Both the position numbers and the translations under genes were made by a program. Source: Spirochaetota bacterium (GTDB taxonomy: Bacteria; Spirochaetota; Spirochaetia; Treponematales; Rectinemataceae). From it: 50,374 bases of DNA. The stretch spans positions 1 to 50,374 of the forward strand of contig JAKLFE010000035.1 in NCBI GenBank assembly GCA_022711355.1, written 5' to 3'. The number at the start of each line of letters is the position of its first letter. Positions within the stretch are counted from its first letter, which is position 1. Positions 14,170 through 22,496 of the stretch are shown here, one piece after another. The notes below the pieces were generated by a model, which searched no databases, was not told the origin of the DNA, and was given only the letters and a program-made list of their open reading frames with translations.

Positions 14170-15636
14170 ATGGCCAGCACAAGCTTGGAGCTGAAGGTAG
14201 GGGGCATGACCTGCGCCTCCTGCGAACGCCGGATAGAACGGGCGATCCTCGCCCTGCCCGGGGTCGAGGGGGCGAGAGCCGAGCGCGGAAGGGGAAGGGT
14301 GGAGGTCAGCCTCGCCTCGAGCGGCGCGGCGCCCGATCCGGCGGCCCTGGCGCGGCTGATCCGCGGGCTCGGCTACGAGGTGGGAGGGGAGGGGAGGCTC
14401 GCCCCTCGGCTGGGCCTCGGCATAGGCCTCCTGCTCGCCCTGGCCTACCTGGCCGCCGACCGGGCCGGCCTCTTCTCCCTGGTCCCCGCGGCCGAGCTGG
14501 GCGCCGGCTACGGCGCCCTCGCGATCCTGGGCCTACTCACCTCGCTGCACTGCCTCGCCATGTGCGGGGGGATCGCCCTGGGCCTGTCGGTCGGCCCGGG
14601 ATCGGGATCCGGGGACGAGAGCCGCGGGGGAGGGGCCGCGCGGCTCCGACCCGCCCTCCTATATAACGGGGGACGGGTCCTTTCCTACACCCTGACCGGA
14701 GCCCTCGTCGGCGGCCTGGGCTCGCTCATCGGCTTCTCCCTCATGGCCAAGGCCGCTCTCATGGCCGCGGCGGCCCTCGCGATGATCGCCTACGGCCTGC
14801 GGGCCCTCGGGCTGCTGCGCCTCCCCTCCCTCGGCATAGGGGCCGGCACGAGGCTCGGCGAGGCGGCCGCGCGAGCCTCCTCCGGCCGCGGCCCCTTCCT
14901 CGTCGGCCTGGCCAACGGCCTCATGCCCTGCGGCCCGCTCCAGACCATGCAGCTCTTCGCCCTCGGCACGGGGAGCGCGGCCGCGGGGGCCCTCTCCATG
15001 CTCGCCTTCGGCCTCGGCACGGCGCCCCTCATGCTCGGCCTCGGGGCCCTCGCCGGCCTGGTGCCGCGCCGCGCCCTGCCCGTCGCCGCGCGGGCGGGCG
15101 GGATCCTCGTCCTGGCCATCGGCCTGGCCACCGCGGGCCGCGCCGCGGCCCTGGCCGGCATCGACCTCGCCTCGCCCCTCGACGCGCTCGTCTCCGACGC
15201 GGAAGAGGATGCCTCGCCAGACGGCCCGCCGCATATCGTCGCCGCCTCCCTCGCCGGATGGCCATCGGGCTCCGCGGCCTCGCCGAGCCCAGCGGCGCGG
15301 CTGGGCGCCATCTCCCTCCCCGCCCAGTCCTCAAAAGGCTCCGAGCCGATCCGCGCGACGATCGCGGAGGGTATCCAGACGGTCGTGACCGAGATAGGTC
15401 CCCGCAGCTACCCGCCCTTCATCGTGAAAGCCGGCATCCCCCTGCGCTGGATCATTCGCGCCCGCGCCCAGGACCTCAACGGCTGCAACAACGCCCTCGT
15501 GGTGCCCGCCTACGGGATCGAGCAGAGGCTGAGGAGCGGCGATACGGTCATCGAGTTCACGCCCACGAAGGAGGGAACCGTGCCCTTCTCCTGCTGGATG
15601 GGCATGATCCGCAGCCGCTTCGTCGTGGAAAAATAG
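14170..15636 (+). CDS. Copper-handling membrane protein: HMA domain + SafE/DsbD-like transporter + cupredoxin-like domain
   Basis: This protein has 488 residues. The ATG at 14170 is preceded by GAGGAG; an earlier in-frame start at 14092 lacks one. Three modules can be seen. An N-terminal heavy-metal-associated domain has Cu-binding GGMTCASC (Cys15, Cys18). A six-helix SafE/CcdA-like core (~75-345) includes 'LLTSLHCLAMCGGIALG' and 'GLANGLMPCGPLQTMQLF', the paired Cys-containing helices of the family. A C-terminal cupredoxin-like domain (~390-488) contains 'GCNNALVVP' and 'PFSCWMGMI', whose Cys and Met residues could bind copper. Such three-part proteins accompany copper exporters and possibly help cuproenzyme maturation. 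It is the first gene of the copper operon, 24 bp before copA. Confidence 0.85.
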   Translation: MASTSLELKVGGMTCASCERRIERAILALPGVEGARAERGRGRVEVSLASSGAAPDPAALARLIRGLGYEVGGEGRLAPRLGLGIGLLLALAYLAADRAGLFSLVPAAELGAGYGALAILGLLTSLHCLAMCGGIALGLSVGPGSGSGDESRGGGAARLRPALLYNGGRVLSYTLTGALVGGLGSLIGFSLMAKAALMAAAALAMIAYGLRALGLLRLPSLGIGAGTRLGEAAARASSGRGPFLVGLANGLMPCGPLQTMQLFALGTGSAAAGALSMLAFGLGTAPLMLGLGALAGLVPRRALPVAARAGGILVLAIGLATAGRAAALAGIDLASPLDALVSDAEEDASPDGPPHIVAASLAGWPSGSAASPSPAARLGAISLPAQSSKGSEPIRATIAEGIQTVVTEIGPRSYPPFIVKAGIPLRWIIRARAQDLNGCNNALVVPAYGIEQRLRSGDTVIEFTPTKEGTVPFSCWMGMIRSRFVVEK

Positions 15637-15660
15637 TATCTTAGTAGCAAGGATGGACAG

Positions 15661-18153
15661 ATGATCCAGGCAAAGAGCCTTACGATAACCGGCATGAGCT
15701 GCGCGGCCTGCGCCCAGGCCTCGGAACGGGCGGTCAAGAAGCTGCCCGGGGTCCGGGAGGCCACGGTGAACTTCGCGACCGAGAAGCTCAGCCTCCGCTA
15801 CGACGACGGGGAGCTCGACGAGGCGGCGATCGTCGCGGCCATAGAGAAGGCCGGCTACGGCGTGCTGGCCGAGAAGAAGTCCAAGACCGCGAGCATCCCC
15901 ATAGGCGGCATGAGCTGCGCCTCCTGCGCCGCCGCCATCGAGCGGGCCGTCGGGAAGCTTCCCGGGGTCGCCTCGGCCAGCGTCAACTTCGCGACCGAGG
16001 TCGCGTCGGTGGAGTACGACCCCGCCCAGGTCCGCCTCTCCGGGATAAAGGCCGCCATCTCCGGCGCGGGCTACCAGCCCCTCGCCATGGAGGGCGCTCA
16101 GGCGGTGGACGAGCACCAGAGGGCCAGGGAGCGGGAGATACGGACCCTCGTCGCCCATTTCGCGGTCTCGGCGGCCTTCGCCCTCCCCCTCCTCTACATC
16201 GCCATGGGCGCGATGCTCGGCTGGCCGATGCCCGCCGCGCTCGAGCCGATGGAGTATCCCCTGCGCTACGCCCTGGCCGAGCTCCTCCTCGTCCTGCCCG
16301 TCGTCGCGGCCGGCCGCCGCTTCTACGCCTCGGGCGCCAAGGCGATCGCGCATCGCGCGCCCAACATGGATTCGCTCATCGCGATGGGCACCTCGGCCGC
16401 GATCCTGTACAGCCTCTATTCCACCTGGCGGATCGCCTTAGGCGAGTTCATGGCGGTCGAGCACCTCTACTTCGAGACCGCCGGCGTCATCATCACCCTC
16501 ATCCTCCTGGGCAAGACCCTCGAGGCGGTCACCAAGGGCAGGACCTCCGAGTCCATCAAGAAGCTCATGGGGCTCAGGCCCAAGACCGCGCGGGTCGTAA
16601 CGGGCGGGGCGGGAGGGATCGAGGAGCGCGAGATCCCCGTGGAGGAGGTCGAGGAGGGCGACATCGTCGCGGTCAGGCCCGGCGAGCGCATCCCCGTGGA
16701 CGGCCTGGTCCTCGAGGGCTTCAGCGCCGTGGACGAGTCCATGCTGACGGGCGAGAGCCTGCCCGTGGACAAGAAGGCCGGCGACAAGGTGGTGGGCGCC
16801 AGCGTCAACAAGAACGGCTCCCTGCGCTTCCGGGCCACGGCCGTGGGCGCCGACACCGTCCTGGCCCGCATCGTCAAGCTCGTCGAGGAGGCCCAGGGCT
16901 CCAAGGCCCCCATCGCCAGGATGGCCGACGTCGTCTCGGGCTACTTCGTGCCCGCGGTCCTCGTCGTGGCCCTGGTTGCCGCCGCGCTCTGGCTCGTCCT
17001 CGGGGAGACGCCCGCCTTCGCCCTGACGATCTTCGTGGCGGTCCTCACCATAGCCTGCCCCTGCGCCCTGGGCCTCGCCACGCCGACCGCCATCATGGTC
17101 GGGACGGGCCGCGGCGCGGAGTTCGGCCTCCTGTTCAAGTCCGGCGCCGCCCTCGAGACCGCCCACAAGATAGACACGATCGTATTCGACAAGACCGGCA
17201 CCCTCACGGAGGGGAAGCCCGAGCTCACCGACCTGACAGTCTCCGAGGGCTTCGAGCGCGCGGCCGTCCTGGCCGCGGCGGCGGCCGCGGAGAAGGCCTC
17301 CGAGCATCCCCTGGGCGAGGCCGTGGTCAAGGCGGCCCGGGCCGAGTCCCTCGAGCTCGCGCGCGTGGCGCGCTTCTCCGCCGTCCCGGGCAAGGGCATC
17401 GAGGCCGAGCTCGCGCGGGGGGCCTCGGCCTACGAGCGGGTCCTCATCGGCAACGCGCGCTTCATGGACGAGCGCGCCGTCCTCCTCGGGGGGGCCGAGG
17501 CTGAAGCGGCGCGCCTCGCCGCCGAGGGCAAGACGCCCATGTTCCTCGCGCTGGACGGGAGGCTCGCCGCGGTCATCGCCGTGGCCGACGTCCTCAAGGC
17601 CTCGAGCGCCGCGGCCCTCCGCCGCCTGCGCGAGCTCGGCATCGAGACCGCCATGATCACCGGCGACTCGCGAGCCACGGCCGAGGCCATCGCGCGATCG
17701 GTGGGCATAGGCCGCGTCCTCGCCGAGGTCCTGCCCCAGGACAAGGCGGCGGAGATCAAGAAGCTCCAGGCCGAGGGCCGGAAGGTTGCCATGGTCGGCG
17801 ACGGCATCAACGACGCGCCGGCCCTCGCCCAGGCGGACGTGGGGATCGCGGTCGGCTCGGGCACGGACGTCGCCATGGAGAGCGCCGGCATAGTCCTCAT
17901 GCGCAGCGACCTCATGGACGTGCCGACGGCCGTCGCCCTCTCGAATCGCGTCATACGGAACATCAAGCAGAACCTGTTCTGGGCCTTCGGCTACAACGTG
18001 CTCGGCATCCCGGTCGCGGCCGGCCTCCTGCACGCCTTCGGCGGCCCCCTCCTGAATCCCGTGATCGCCGCCGCGGCGATGTCGATGAGCTCGGTGTCGG
18101 TGCTCGTCAACGCGCTCCGGCTCAGGCGATTCGAGCCGTACAAGCAGTCATAA
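15661..18153 (+). CDS. copA: Copper-exporting P1B-type ATPase CopA
   Basis: This 830-residue cation ATPase moves Cu(I) out of the cytoplasm. Two N-terminal HMA domains carry GMSCAAC (Cys14, Cys17) and GMSCASC (Cys86, Cys89). Eight transmembrane helices are expected; the ion-binding CPC motif is at residues 466-468 ([12 protein letters not shown]). The actuator motif TGES, phosphorylation site D510KTGT, an SEHPLG segment in the nucleotide-binding domain and the hinge GDGINDAP are all intact. The C-terminal [13 protein letters not shown] helix is diagnostic of Cu(I) specificity (CopA rather than the Zn/Cd type). It is flanked by the HMA-SafE protein and a copper chaperone, in an operon that ends with a two-component system. 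Confidence 0.96.
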   Translation: MIQAKSLTITGMSCAACAQASERAVKKLPGVREATVNFATEKLSLRYDDGELDEAAIVAAIEKAGYGVLAEKKSKTASIPIGGMSCASCAAAIERAVGKLPGVASASVNFATEVASVEYDPAQVRLSGIKAAISGAGYQPLAMEGAQAVDEHQRAREREIRTLVAHFAVSAAFALPLLYIAMGAMLGWPMPAALEPMEYPLRYALAELLLVLPVVAAGRRFYASGAKAIAHRAPNMDSLIAMGTSAAILYSLYSTWRIALGEFMAVEHLYFETAGVIITLILLGKTLEAVTKGRTSESIKKLMGLRPKTARVVTGGAGGIEEREIPVEEVEEGDIVAVRPGERIPVDGLVLEGFSAVDESMLTGESLPVDKKAGDKVVGASVNKNGSLRFRATAVGADTVLARIVKLVEEAQGSKAPIARMADVVSGYFVPAVLVVALVAAALWLVLGETPAFALTIFVAVLTIACPCALGLATPTAIMVGTGRGAEFGLLFKSGAALETAHKIDTIVFDKTGTLTEGKPELTDLTVSEGFERAAVLAAAAAAEKASEHPLGEAVVKAARAESLELARVARFSAVPGKGIEAELARGASAYERVLIGNARFMDERAVLLGGAEAEAARLAAEGKTPMFLALDGRLAAVIAVADVLKASSAAALRRLRELGIETAMITGDSRATAEAIARSVGIGRVLAEVLPQDKAAEIKKLQAEGRKVAMVGDGINDAPALAQADVGIAVGSGTDVAMESAGIVLMRSDLMDVPTAVALSNRVIRNIKQNLFWAFGYNVLGIPVAAGLLHAFGGPLLNPVIAAAAMSMSSVSVLVNALRLRRFEPYKQS

Positions 18154-18163
18154 GGAGTCGAGC

Positions 18164-18373
18164 ATGAGGAAGCTACTGCAGATCGAGGGCATGAGCTGCG
18201 GCCACTGCGTTATGCACGTGAAGTCCGCGCTCGAGGGCGTCGCCGGCGTGGCCAAGGCCGAGGTCGACCTCGTCAAGAAGAGCGCCATGGTGGAGGGCGA
18301 GGGCTTCGACCTGCCCGCCCTGAGCGCGGCCGTGGCGGAGGCGGGCTACAAGGTAGTCTCGTCGCTGCCGTGA
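18164..18373 (+). CDS. copZ: CopZ-like copper chaperone (single HMA domain)
   Basis: This 69-residue cytosolic protein consists of one HMA domain with the metal-binding GMSCGHC motif (Cys12, Cys15). The Gly-His between the cysteines is common in CopZ-type chaperones. It begins 10 bp after copA with AAGGAG before the ATG, so it is cotranscribed and probably delivers Cu(I) to the CopA N-terminal domains. Too short to be confused with a transporter fragment; the domain is complete. Confidence 0.9.
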   Translation: MRKLLQIEGMSCGHCVMHVKSALEGVAGVAKAEVDLVKKSAMVEGEGFDLPALSAAVAEAGYKVVSSLP

Positions 18374-18393
18374 AGGCCGGATACGGAGCGAAC

Positions 18394-19128
18394 ATGAGCC
18401 ATCGACCGTCGACGCCGGCGGGCCTCGCCGTAGCCGCGTTAGCTGCATTATTGACCGGCTGCGGCGCCTCCGACGTCGTCGCCAAGTACGCGGCGATATC
18501 GTTCGAGGCGGTAGCCGAGGCCTCGAAGGACCGCGTGGCCTACGCGGAACAGGAAGCCGCCTGGAGCCTCGGCTCGCCCGGGGGGGACTCCATCGCCTTC
18601 TCGTCGGACTTCTCGCGCGGGCCCGCGGAGGGCAAGGGCAGCCCGATCATGGACGCCCCGGACATCGAGATGGCGTTCGACCTCGCGCCCCTCGCGGCGG
18701 CCGGCCTCGACCCGAAGCGCCTGCCCGAGCCCTCGGGCGGCGATACGGTCGCCTATGCGGTCGAGGACGGGACCTTCATGATCCACGCGGAGCTCGGGAA
18801 CGAGGCCTTCCCGGCCGAGGCCGCGAAATCCATCGAGGCGACCTTCGCGGCCATACTCAAGACCCATCGAAGCGCTATCGGCTACCACGAGAAGCTCGAC
18901 CACTACGGCATCAGGCTCGGGGGCGGGAACATGTTCGAATGGGCCAAGGACCTGTCGAAGAACGACAATGACATCGTCTTCGTCGTGGATCCCGCGCCCC
19001 TCGTCGCCGCGGGACTCGATCCGACCAAGCTCTCCGGGGGCTGGCTCTTCGCGAAGGTGGAGTCCAAGGACCGGGCCGGCAAGGCCGTTTTCGAGGACAA
19101 GCTCCTCAGGCCCTTCGACCTGAAGTGA
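18394..19128 (+). CDS. Unrecognised lipoprotein in the copper operon
   Basis: This 244-residue protein starts at the ATG at 18394 (GGAG 6 nt upstream); a GTG at 18370 overlapping the copZ stop is an alternative. The N-terminus is a lipoprotein signal, with the hydrophobic run 'AGLAVAALAALLTGC' and the lipidated Cys in LTGC. The mature part contains two similar segments, 'AFDLAPLAAAGLDPKRL' and 'VVDPAPLVAAGLDPTKL', about 110 residues apart, suggesting an internal duplication. It has few Cys, Met or His residues, so it does not look like a typical copper-binding protein. Between copZ and a regulator gene that overlaps its stop codon, it could be a periplasmic sensor partner or envelope-stress protein; this is inference. 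Confidence 0.7.
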   Translation: MSHRPSTPAGLAVAALAALLTGCGASDVVAKYAAISFEAVAEASKDRVAYAEQEAAWSLGSPGGDSIAFSSDFSRGPAEGKGSPIMDAPDIEMAFDLAPLAAAGLDPKRLPEPSGGDTVAYAVEDGTFMIHAELGNEAFPAEAAKSIEATFAAILKTHRSAIGYHEKLDHYGIRLGGGNMFEWAKDLSKNDNDIVFVVDPAPLVAAGLDPTKLSGGWLFAKVESKDRAGKAVFEDKLLRPFDLK

Positions 19129-19829
19129 AGCTCGTCCTGGTGGCCGACGACGAGGCCAAGATCGTCAAGCTCGTCTGCGCCTACCTCGAGGCGGCCGGCT
19201 TCGAGACCTCGCCCGCCTCCGACGGACGGGCCGCCCTCGAGGCGGCCCGCTCGCGGCCGCCGGACTGCGCGATCCTCGACATCGGCATGCCGGGCATGGA
19301 CGGCCTCGACCTGGCCCGCGAGCTCCGCGGCCTGTACCCGGAGCTGCCGGTCATCTTCCTCACCGCGCGGAGCGAGGAGACCGACCGCGTCGTCGGCCTC
19401 GAGCTCGGGGCCGACGACTACGTCGTGAAGCCCTTCAGCCCCCGCGAGCTCGCCGCCCGCGTCAAGGCGGTGCTCCGGCGCTCCCGGCGCGGGGGGGAGG
19501 CCCGGCCCGGCGGGCGCGTCCTGAGCCAGGGCGGCCTCAGGCTCGACCTCGAGAAGCGAGCCGTCGCGGTGGACGGCGCGCCCAAGGAGCTGACCGCCGT
19601 CCAGTTCTCCATACTCTCGGTCCTCATGGCCGAGCCCGGCAGGGTCTTCGACCGCGCCTCCCTCCTCGAGGCCGCGATAGGCTCGCGTTTCGAGGGCTAC
19701 GAGCGCACGATCGACGCCCATATCAAGAACATCCGCAGGGCCCTCGGCGACTCGGGCGAGGAGCCGCGCTTCATCGGCACGGTCCGCGGCGTGGGGTACA
19801 AGCTGATCGAGCGCGGCGATGAGGCTTAG
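19125..19829 (+). CDS. OmpR/PhoB-family response regulator (copper operon)
   Basis: This 234-residue protein starts at a GTG overlapping the lipoprotein stop (GTGA). The receiver domain (1-~115) has acidic residues DDE (8-10), phosphoacceptor Asp52 (ILDIGMPGMDG) and Lys102 (VVKPF). The C-terminal winged-helix domain (~130-230) shows the OmpR-type pattern, ending 'RTIDAHIKNIRRAL' and 'RGVGYKL'. The sensor kinase gene overlaps its 3' end. Being in an operon with copA and copZ suggests a CopR/CusR-like role, and the 11-bp-phased repeat at 14105-14123 is a candidate target. Confidence 0.92.
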   Translation: MKLVLVADDEAKIVKLVCAYLEAAGFETSPASDGRAALEAARSRPPDCAILDIGMPGMDGLDLARELRGLYPELPVIFLTARSEETDRVVGLELGADDYVVKPFSPRELAARVKAVLRRSRRGGEARPGGRVLSQGGLRLDLEKRAVAVDGAPKELTAVQFSILSVLMAEPGRVFDRASLLEAAIGSRFEGYERTIDAHIKNIRRALGDSGEEPRFIGTVRGVGYKLIERGDEA

Positions 19830-21168
19830 GTCGAAGCTGATCCTCGTCTTGGCCGCGACCATCTCCCTCGGCTCGGCCGCCGTCTTCCTGATCGTCCGCG
19901 GGGCCGCGGAGGGCCTCCTGCGCTCCTTCGTCCTCGACGAGGACCGGGAGAAGGCGGAGCTCTACGCCGAGGCCGCCGCCAGCTACTACCGGAGCCGCGG
20001 GGGCTGGGCCGGCGCGCAGGAGTATCTCGCGGGGCGCGCCTCCCTCGGCGGCGAGACCCGCGTCACCCTGGTGAACCTCGAGGGCGTCGTCGTCGCCGAC
20101 TCGGGGGGGGACTTCCTCGGCAGCCCCCATCCGCCGCGGCACGTCGCGAAGGGCCTGCCCGTCCTCGTGGACGGGGCGCGCGTCGGGACCATCATGGCCG
20201 GCTCCATGGTCGACTCCTCCCTCGGGGATCGGGGCGACCTCTTCCTCGCCTCCATAACGCGCGCCCTCCTCGTCGGGATAGCGGCTTCCTCCGCGGCCGC
20301 CTTGGTCCTGGGCGCCGTCTTCTCGGCGGCCCTTCTCCGACCCCTGCGGCGCCTCACCCGGGCCTTCGCGCGCGTGGCCGGCGGTGACCTCGCGGCGAGG
20401 GTGCCCGTCGAGGGGGACGAGGAGCTCGCCCTCCTCGCCGCCTCCTTCAACGGGATGACCGAGGAGCTCGCGGCCCTCGAGGAGGAGAAGCGGCGGGTCA
20501 TCGCCGATTCGGCGCACGAGCTCCGCACGCCCGTGACCCTCATCCGCGGCACGGTGGAGGCGATGCTCGACGGGATCTACCCCCTCGACGAGGAGAACCT
20601 GCGCTCCGTCCACGAGGAGACCCTGCGGCTCTCGGCCCTCATCGACGCCCTGCGCGAGCTGCAGCTGATAGACTCGGGGAAGCTGCGGCTCGAGAAGGAG
20701 CCCCTCGATCCGGCCGAGCTGGCCGAATCGGCGGCCGCGGGATTCCGGGCCTCGGCCGAGCGACGGCGGGTCGCCCTCTCCCTGCGCTCGGCCCCGGACG
20801 CCCCGGCGCGGGTGGAAGCCGACCGCCTGCGGCTCACGGAGGTCCTCTACAACCTGCTCTCGAACGCGCTGCGCCACGTCTCCGAAGGCGGCTCGATAGA
20901 GCTCTCGCTGGCCCGGGGCCCCTCGGGCGGGCTGCGGCTCTCCGTCGAGGACTCGGGGCCCGGGGTCCCGCCCGGGGAGCGCGAGCGGATATTCGAGCGC
21001 TTCTACCGGCTCGACTCGTCCCGCTCGACGCGGGGAGGAGGAAGGGGGCTCGGGCTCGCGATCGCCCGGGAGATCGTCAGCGCCCACGGCGGGAGGCTCG
21101 CCTGCGCCCAGTCGGGGGCGCTCGGGGGGGCGGCCTTCATCGTGGACCTGCCGGCCCTCAACCCTTGA
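19819..21168 (+). CDS. Membrane sensor histidine kinase (copper operon)
   Basis: This 449-residue kinase begins with a membrane helix (~8-27). It has a ~115-residue periplasmic sensor region, a second helix (~148-172), a HAMP segment (~173-225), a HisKA domain with phosphoacceptor His233 in SAHELRTPVT, and a HATPase domain with N ('EVLYNLLSNAL'), G1 ('VEDSGPGVPP'), F and G2 ('GGGRGLGLAI') boxes intact. The periplasmic loop contains 'GSPHPPRH' (~101-108), whose histidines might bind metal. The gene overlaps the response regulator by 11 bp and overlaps the convergent dnaJ 3' end by another 11 bp. It is the likely cognate kinase of the adjacent regulator. Confidence 0.92.
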   Translation: MRLRSKLILVLAATISLGSAAVFLIVRGAAEGLLRSFVLDEDREKAELYAEAAASYYRSRGGWAGAQEYLAGRASLGGETRVTLVNLEGVVVADSGGDFLGSPHPPRHVAKGLPVLVDGARVGTIMAGSMVDSSLGDRGDLFLASITRALLVGIAASSAAALVLGAVFSAALLRPLRRLTRAFARVAGGDLAARVPVEGDEELALLAASFNGMTEELAALEEEKRRVIADSAHELRTPVTLIRGTVEAMLDGIYPLDEENLRSVHEETLRLSALIDALRELQLIDSGKLRLEKEPLDPAELAESAAAGFRASAERRRVALSLRSAPDAPARVEADRLRLTEVLYNLLSNALRHVSEGGSIELSLARGPSGGLRLSVEDSGPGVPPGERERIFERFYRLDSSRSTRGGGRGLGLAIAREIVSAHGGRLACAQSGALGGAAFIVDLPALNP

Positions 21169-22294
21169 TGTCGGCCAGCTTGAGGGGCTTGGGCTCGTAG
21201 TCCTCGCCCTCGGCCTGGCGGAGCTCCTCGAGGAGCTCCTTGCCCTTGCGGCTGAGCCGCTGCGGCACTTGGACCATGAGCTTGAGGTAGAGGTCGCCGC
21301 GGCTCCCGCCGTGGACCGGGACGCCCTCGCCCCGGATCCGGAGCATGCGGCCGTTCTGCGAGCCCGGGGGGATGGAGACCTTGATCTTCTTGCCCTCGAT
21401 GGTCGTGAATCCGATCTCGCCGCCTAAGGCGGCCATGGCGATGCTCACGGGGAGGGCGCAGTAGAGGTCGGCGCCCTCGCGCTCGAAGTACTCGTGGCTC
21501 TTCACGTGGATGAAGACGTACAGGTCCCCGGGAGGCCCGCCGTTGGCGCCCATGTCGCCTTGGCCGGGGATCACGACGCGCTTGCCGTCCTCGACCCCGG
21601 CGGGGATGCCCACCTTGATCTTCTGGCGCTTCTTGGCGAGGCCGGAGCCGTTGCAGTCCCTGCAGGGCTTCTCGATGACGGCTCCCTCGCCGCGGCAGGC
21701 CGGGCAGGGCTGGGCGATGGAGAAGAAGCCCGAGGATCGCCTAACTTGTCCGGAGCCTTGGCAGGTGGGGCAGACGCGGCGGCCCGAGCCGTCGGCCGAG
21801 CCCGAGCCCGAGCAGGTCTTGCAGGCGTCGTTCTTCGAGTAGGCTATCTCGATGTCCGCGCCGAAGACGGCCTTCTCGAAGGGGAGCTCGAGGTCGTAGC
21901 GGAGGTTGGAGCCCCGCGACACGCCGCGCTCGCGCCCGCCCGAGCGGGAGCGGGAGCCGCCGAAGAAGGAGTCGAAGATATTGGAGAAGTCGCCGAAGCC
22001 GCCGAAGATGTCCTCGAAGTCCTTGAAGACCCCCGACATGTCCTGCGCCGAGCCCGGCCCGCCCATGCCCTCGACCCCGGCGAAGCCGAACTGGTCGTAG
22101 GCCTGGCGCTTCTGGTCGTCGCCGAGGACCTCGTAGGCCTCGGTGCCTTCCTTGAAGCGCTCCTCGGCCGCCTTGTCTCCGGGGTTCTTGTCGGGGTGGT
22201 TGGCTATCGCGAGGCGGCGGTAGGCCTTCTTGATCTCGTCCTTGGAGGCGCCCTTCTCGACGCCCAGGACCTCGTAATAGTCGCGCTTAGCCAC
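21158..22294 (-). CDS. dnaJ: Chaperone DnaJ
   Basis: This 378-residue Hsp40 co-chaperone stimulates DnaK ATPase and delivers substrates. The J-domain (1-~70) has the essential HPD in 'IANHPDKNPGD'. A Gly/Phe-rich linker follows (~75-125). The zinc-binding domain has the four CxxCxGxG units (CKTCSGSG, CPTCQGSG, CPACRGEG, CRDCNGSG). The C-terminal substrate-binding domains run to residue ~360. The gene lies ~200 bp downstream of dnaK on the same strand, separated by a palindromic repeat element (22315-22483). Confidence 0.97.
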   Translation of the reverse strand: MAKRDYYEVLGVEKGASKDEIKKAYRRLAIANHPDKNPGDKAAEERFKEGTEAYEVLGDDQKRQAYDQFGFAGVEGMGGPGSAQDMSGVFKDFEDIFGGFGDFSNIFDSFFGGSRSRSGGRERGVSRGSNLRYDLELPFEKAVFGADIEIAYSKNDACKTCSGSGSADGSGRRVCPTCQGSGQVRRSSGFFSIAQPCPACRGEGAVIEKPCRDCNGSGLAKKRQKIKVGIPAGVEDGKRVVIPGQGDMGANGGPPGDLYVFIHVKSHEYFEREGADLYCALPVSIAMAALGGEIGFTTIEGKKIKVSIPPGSQNGRMLRIRGEGVPVHGGSRGDLYLKLMVQVPQRLSRKGKELLEELRQAEGEDYEPKPLKLADIKG

Positions 22295-22314
22295 GGTAGT
22301 CCTTCAATAGAAAA

Positions 22315-22483
22315 CCACAGAGGCACAGAGGCACAGAGCCAAGAGGGAGATCTGAAGAAGAGAGGGAGAATATGCATGAAGACGAATCGAAGCGGAACCT
22401 ACCCAGTTCCCTGCAACTCTCTCCATGCATGCTCTATCTCCTCTTCGCTCTTGCATTCCCTCTGTGTCTCTGTGCCTCTGTGG
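22315..22483. repeat. 169-bp palindromic repeat element between dnaK and dnaJ
   Basis: The ends are 24-bp inverted repeats (22315-22338 and 22460-22483) that begin CCACAGAGGCACAGAG and differ at one position. The imperfect arms continue inward to ATGCATG-type cores (near 22371 and 22425) and a central GGAAC/GTTCC hairpin (22394-22410). No gene is encoded; short reading frames on both strands merely translate the repeat. The terminal sequence resembles CCACAGAG-type intergenic repeats that I recall from many bacterial genomes. It lies in the dnaK-dnaJ transcript and would fold as a long RNA hairpin. Confidence 0.75.
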
Positions 22484-22496
22484 CTGCAATTCCTCT

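Noticed and set aside
22304..22489. Small gene of 61 codons in the dnaK-dnaJ gap
   Set aside because: It is the translation of the palindromic repeat element; both strands give similar meaningless peptides.
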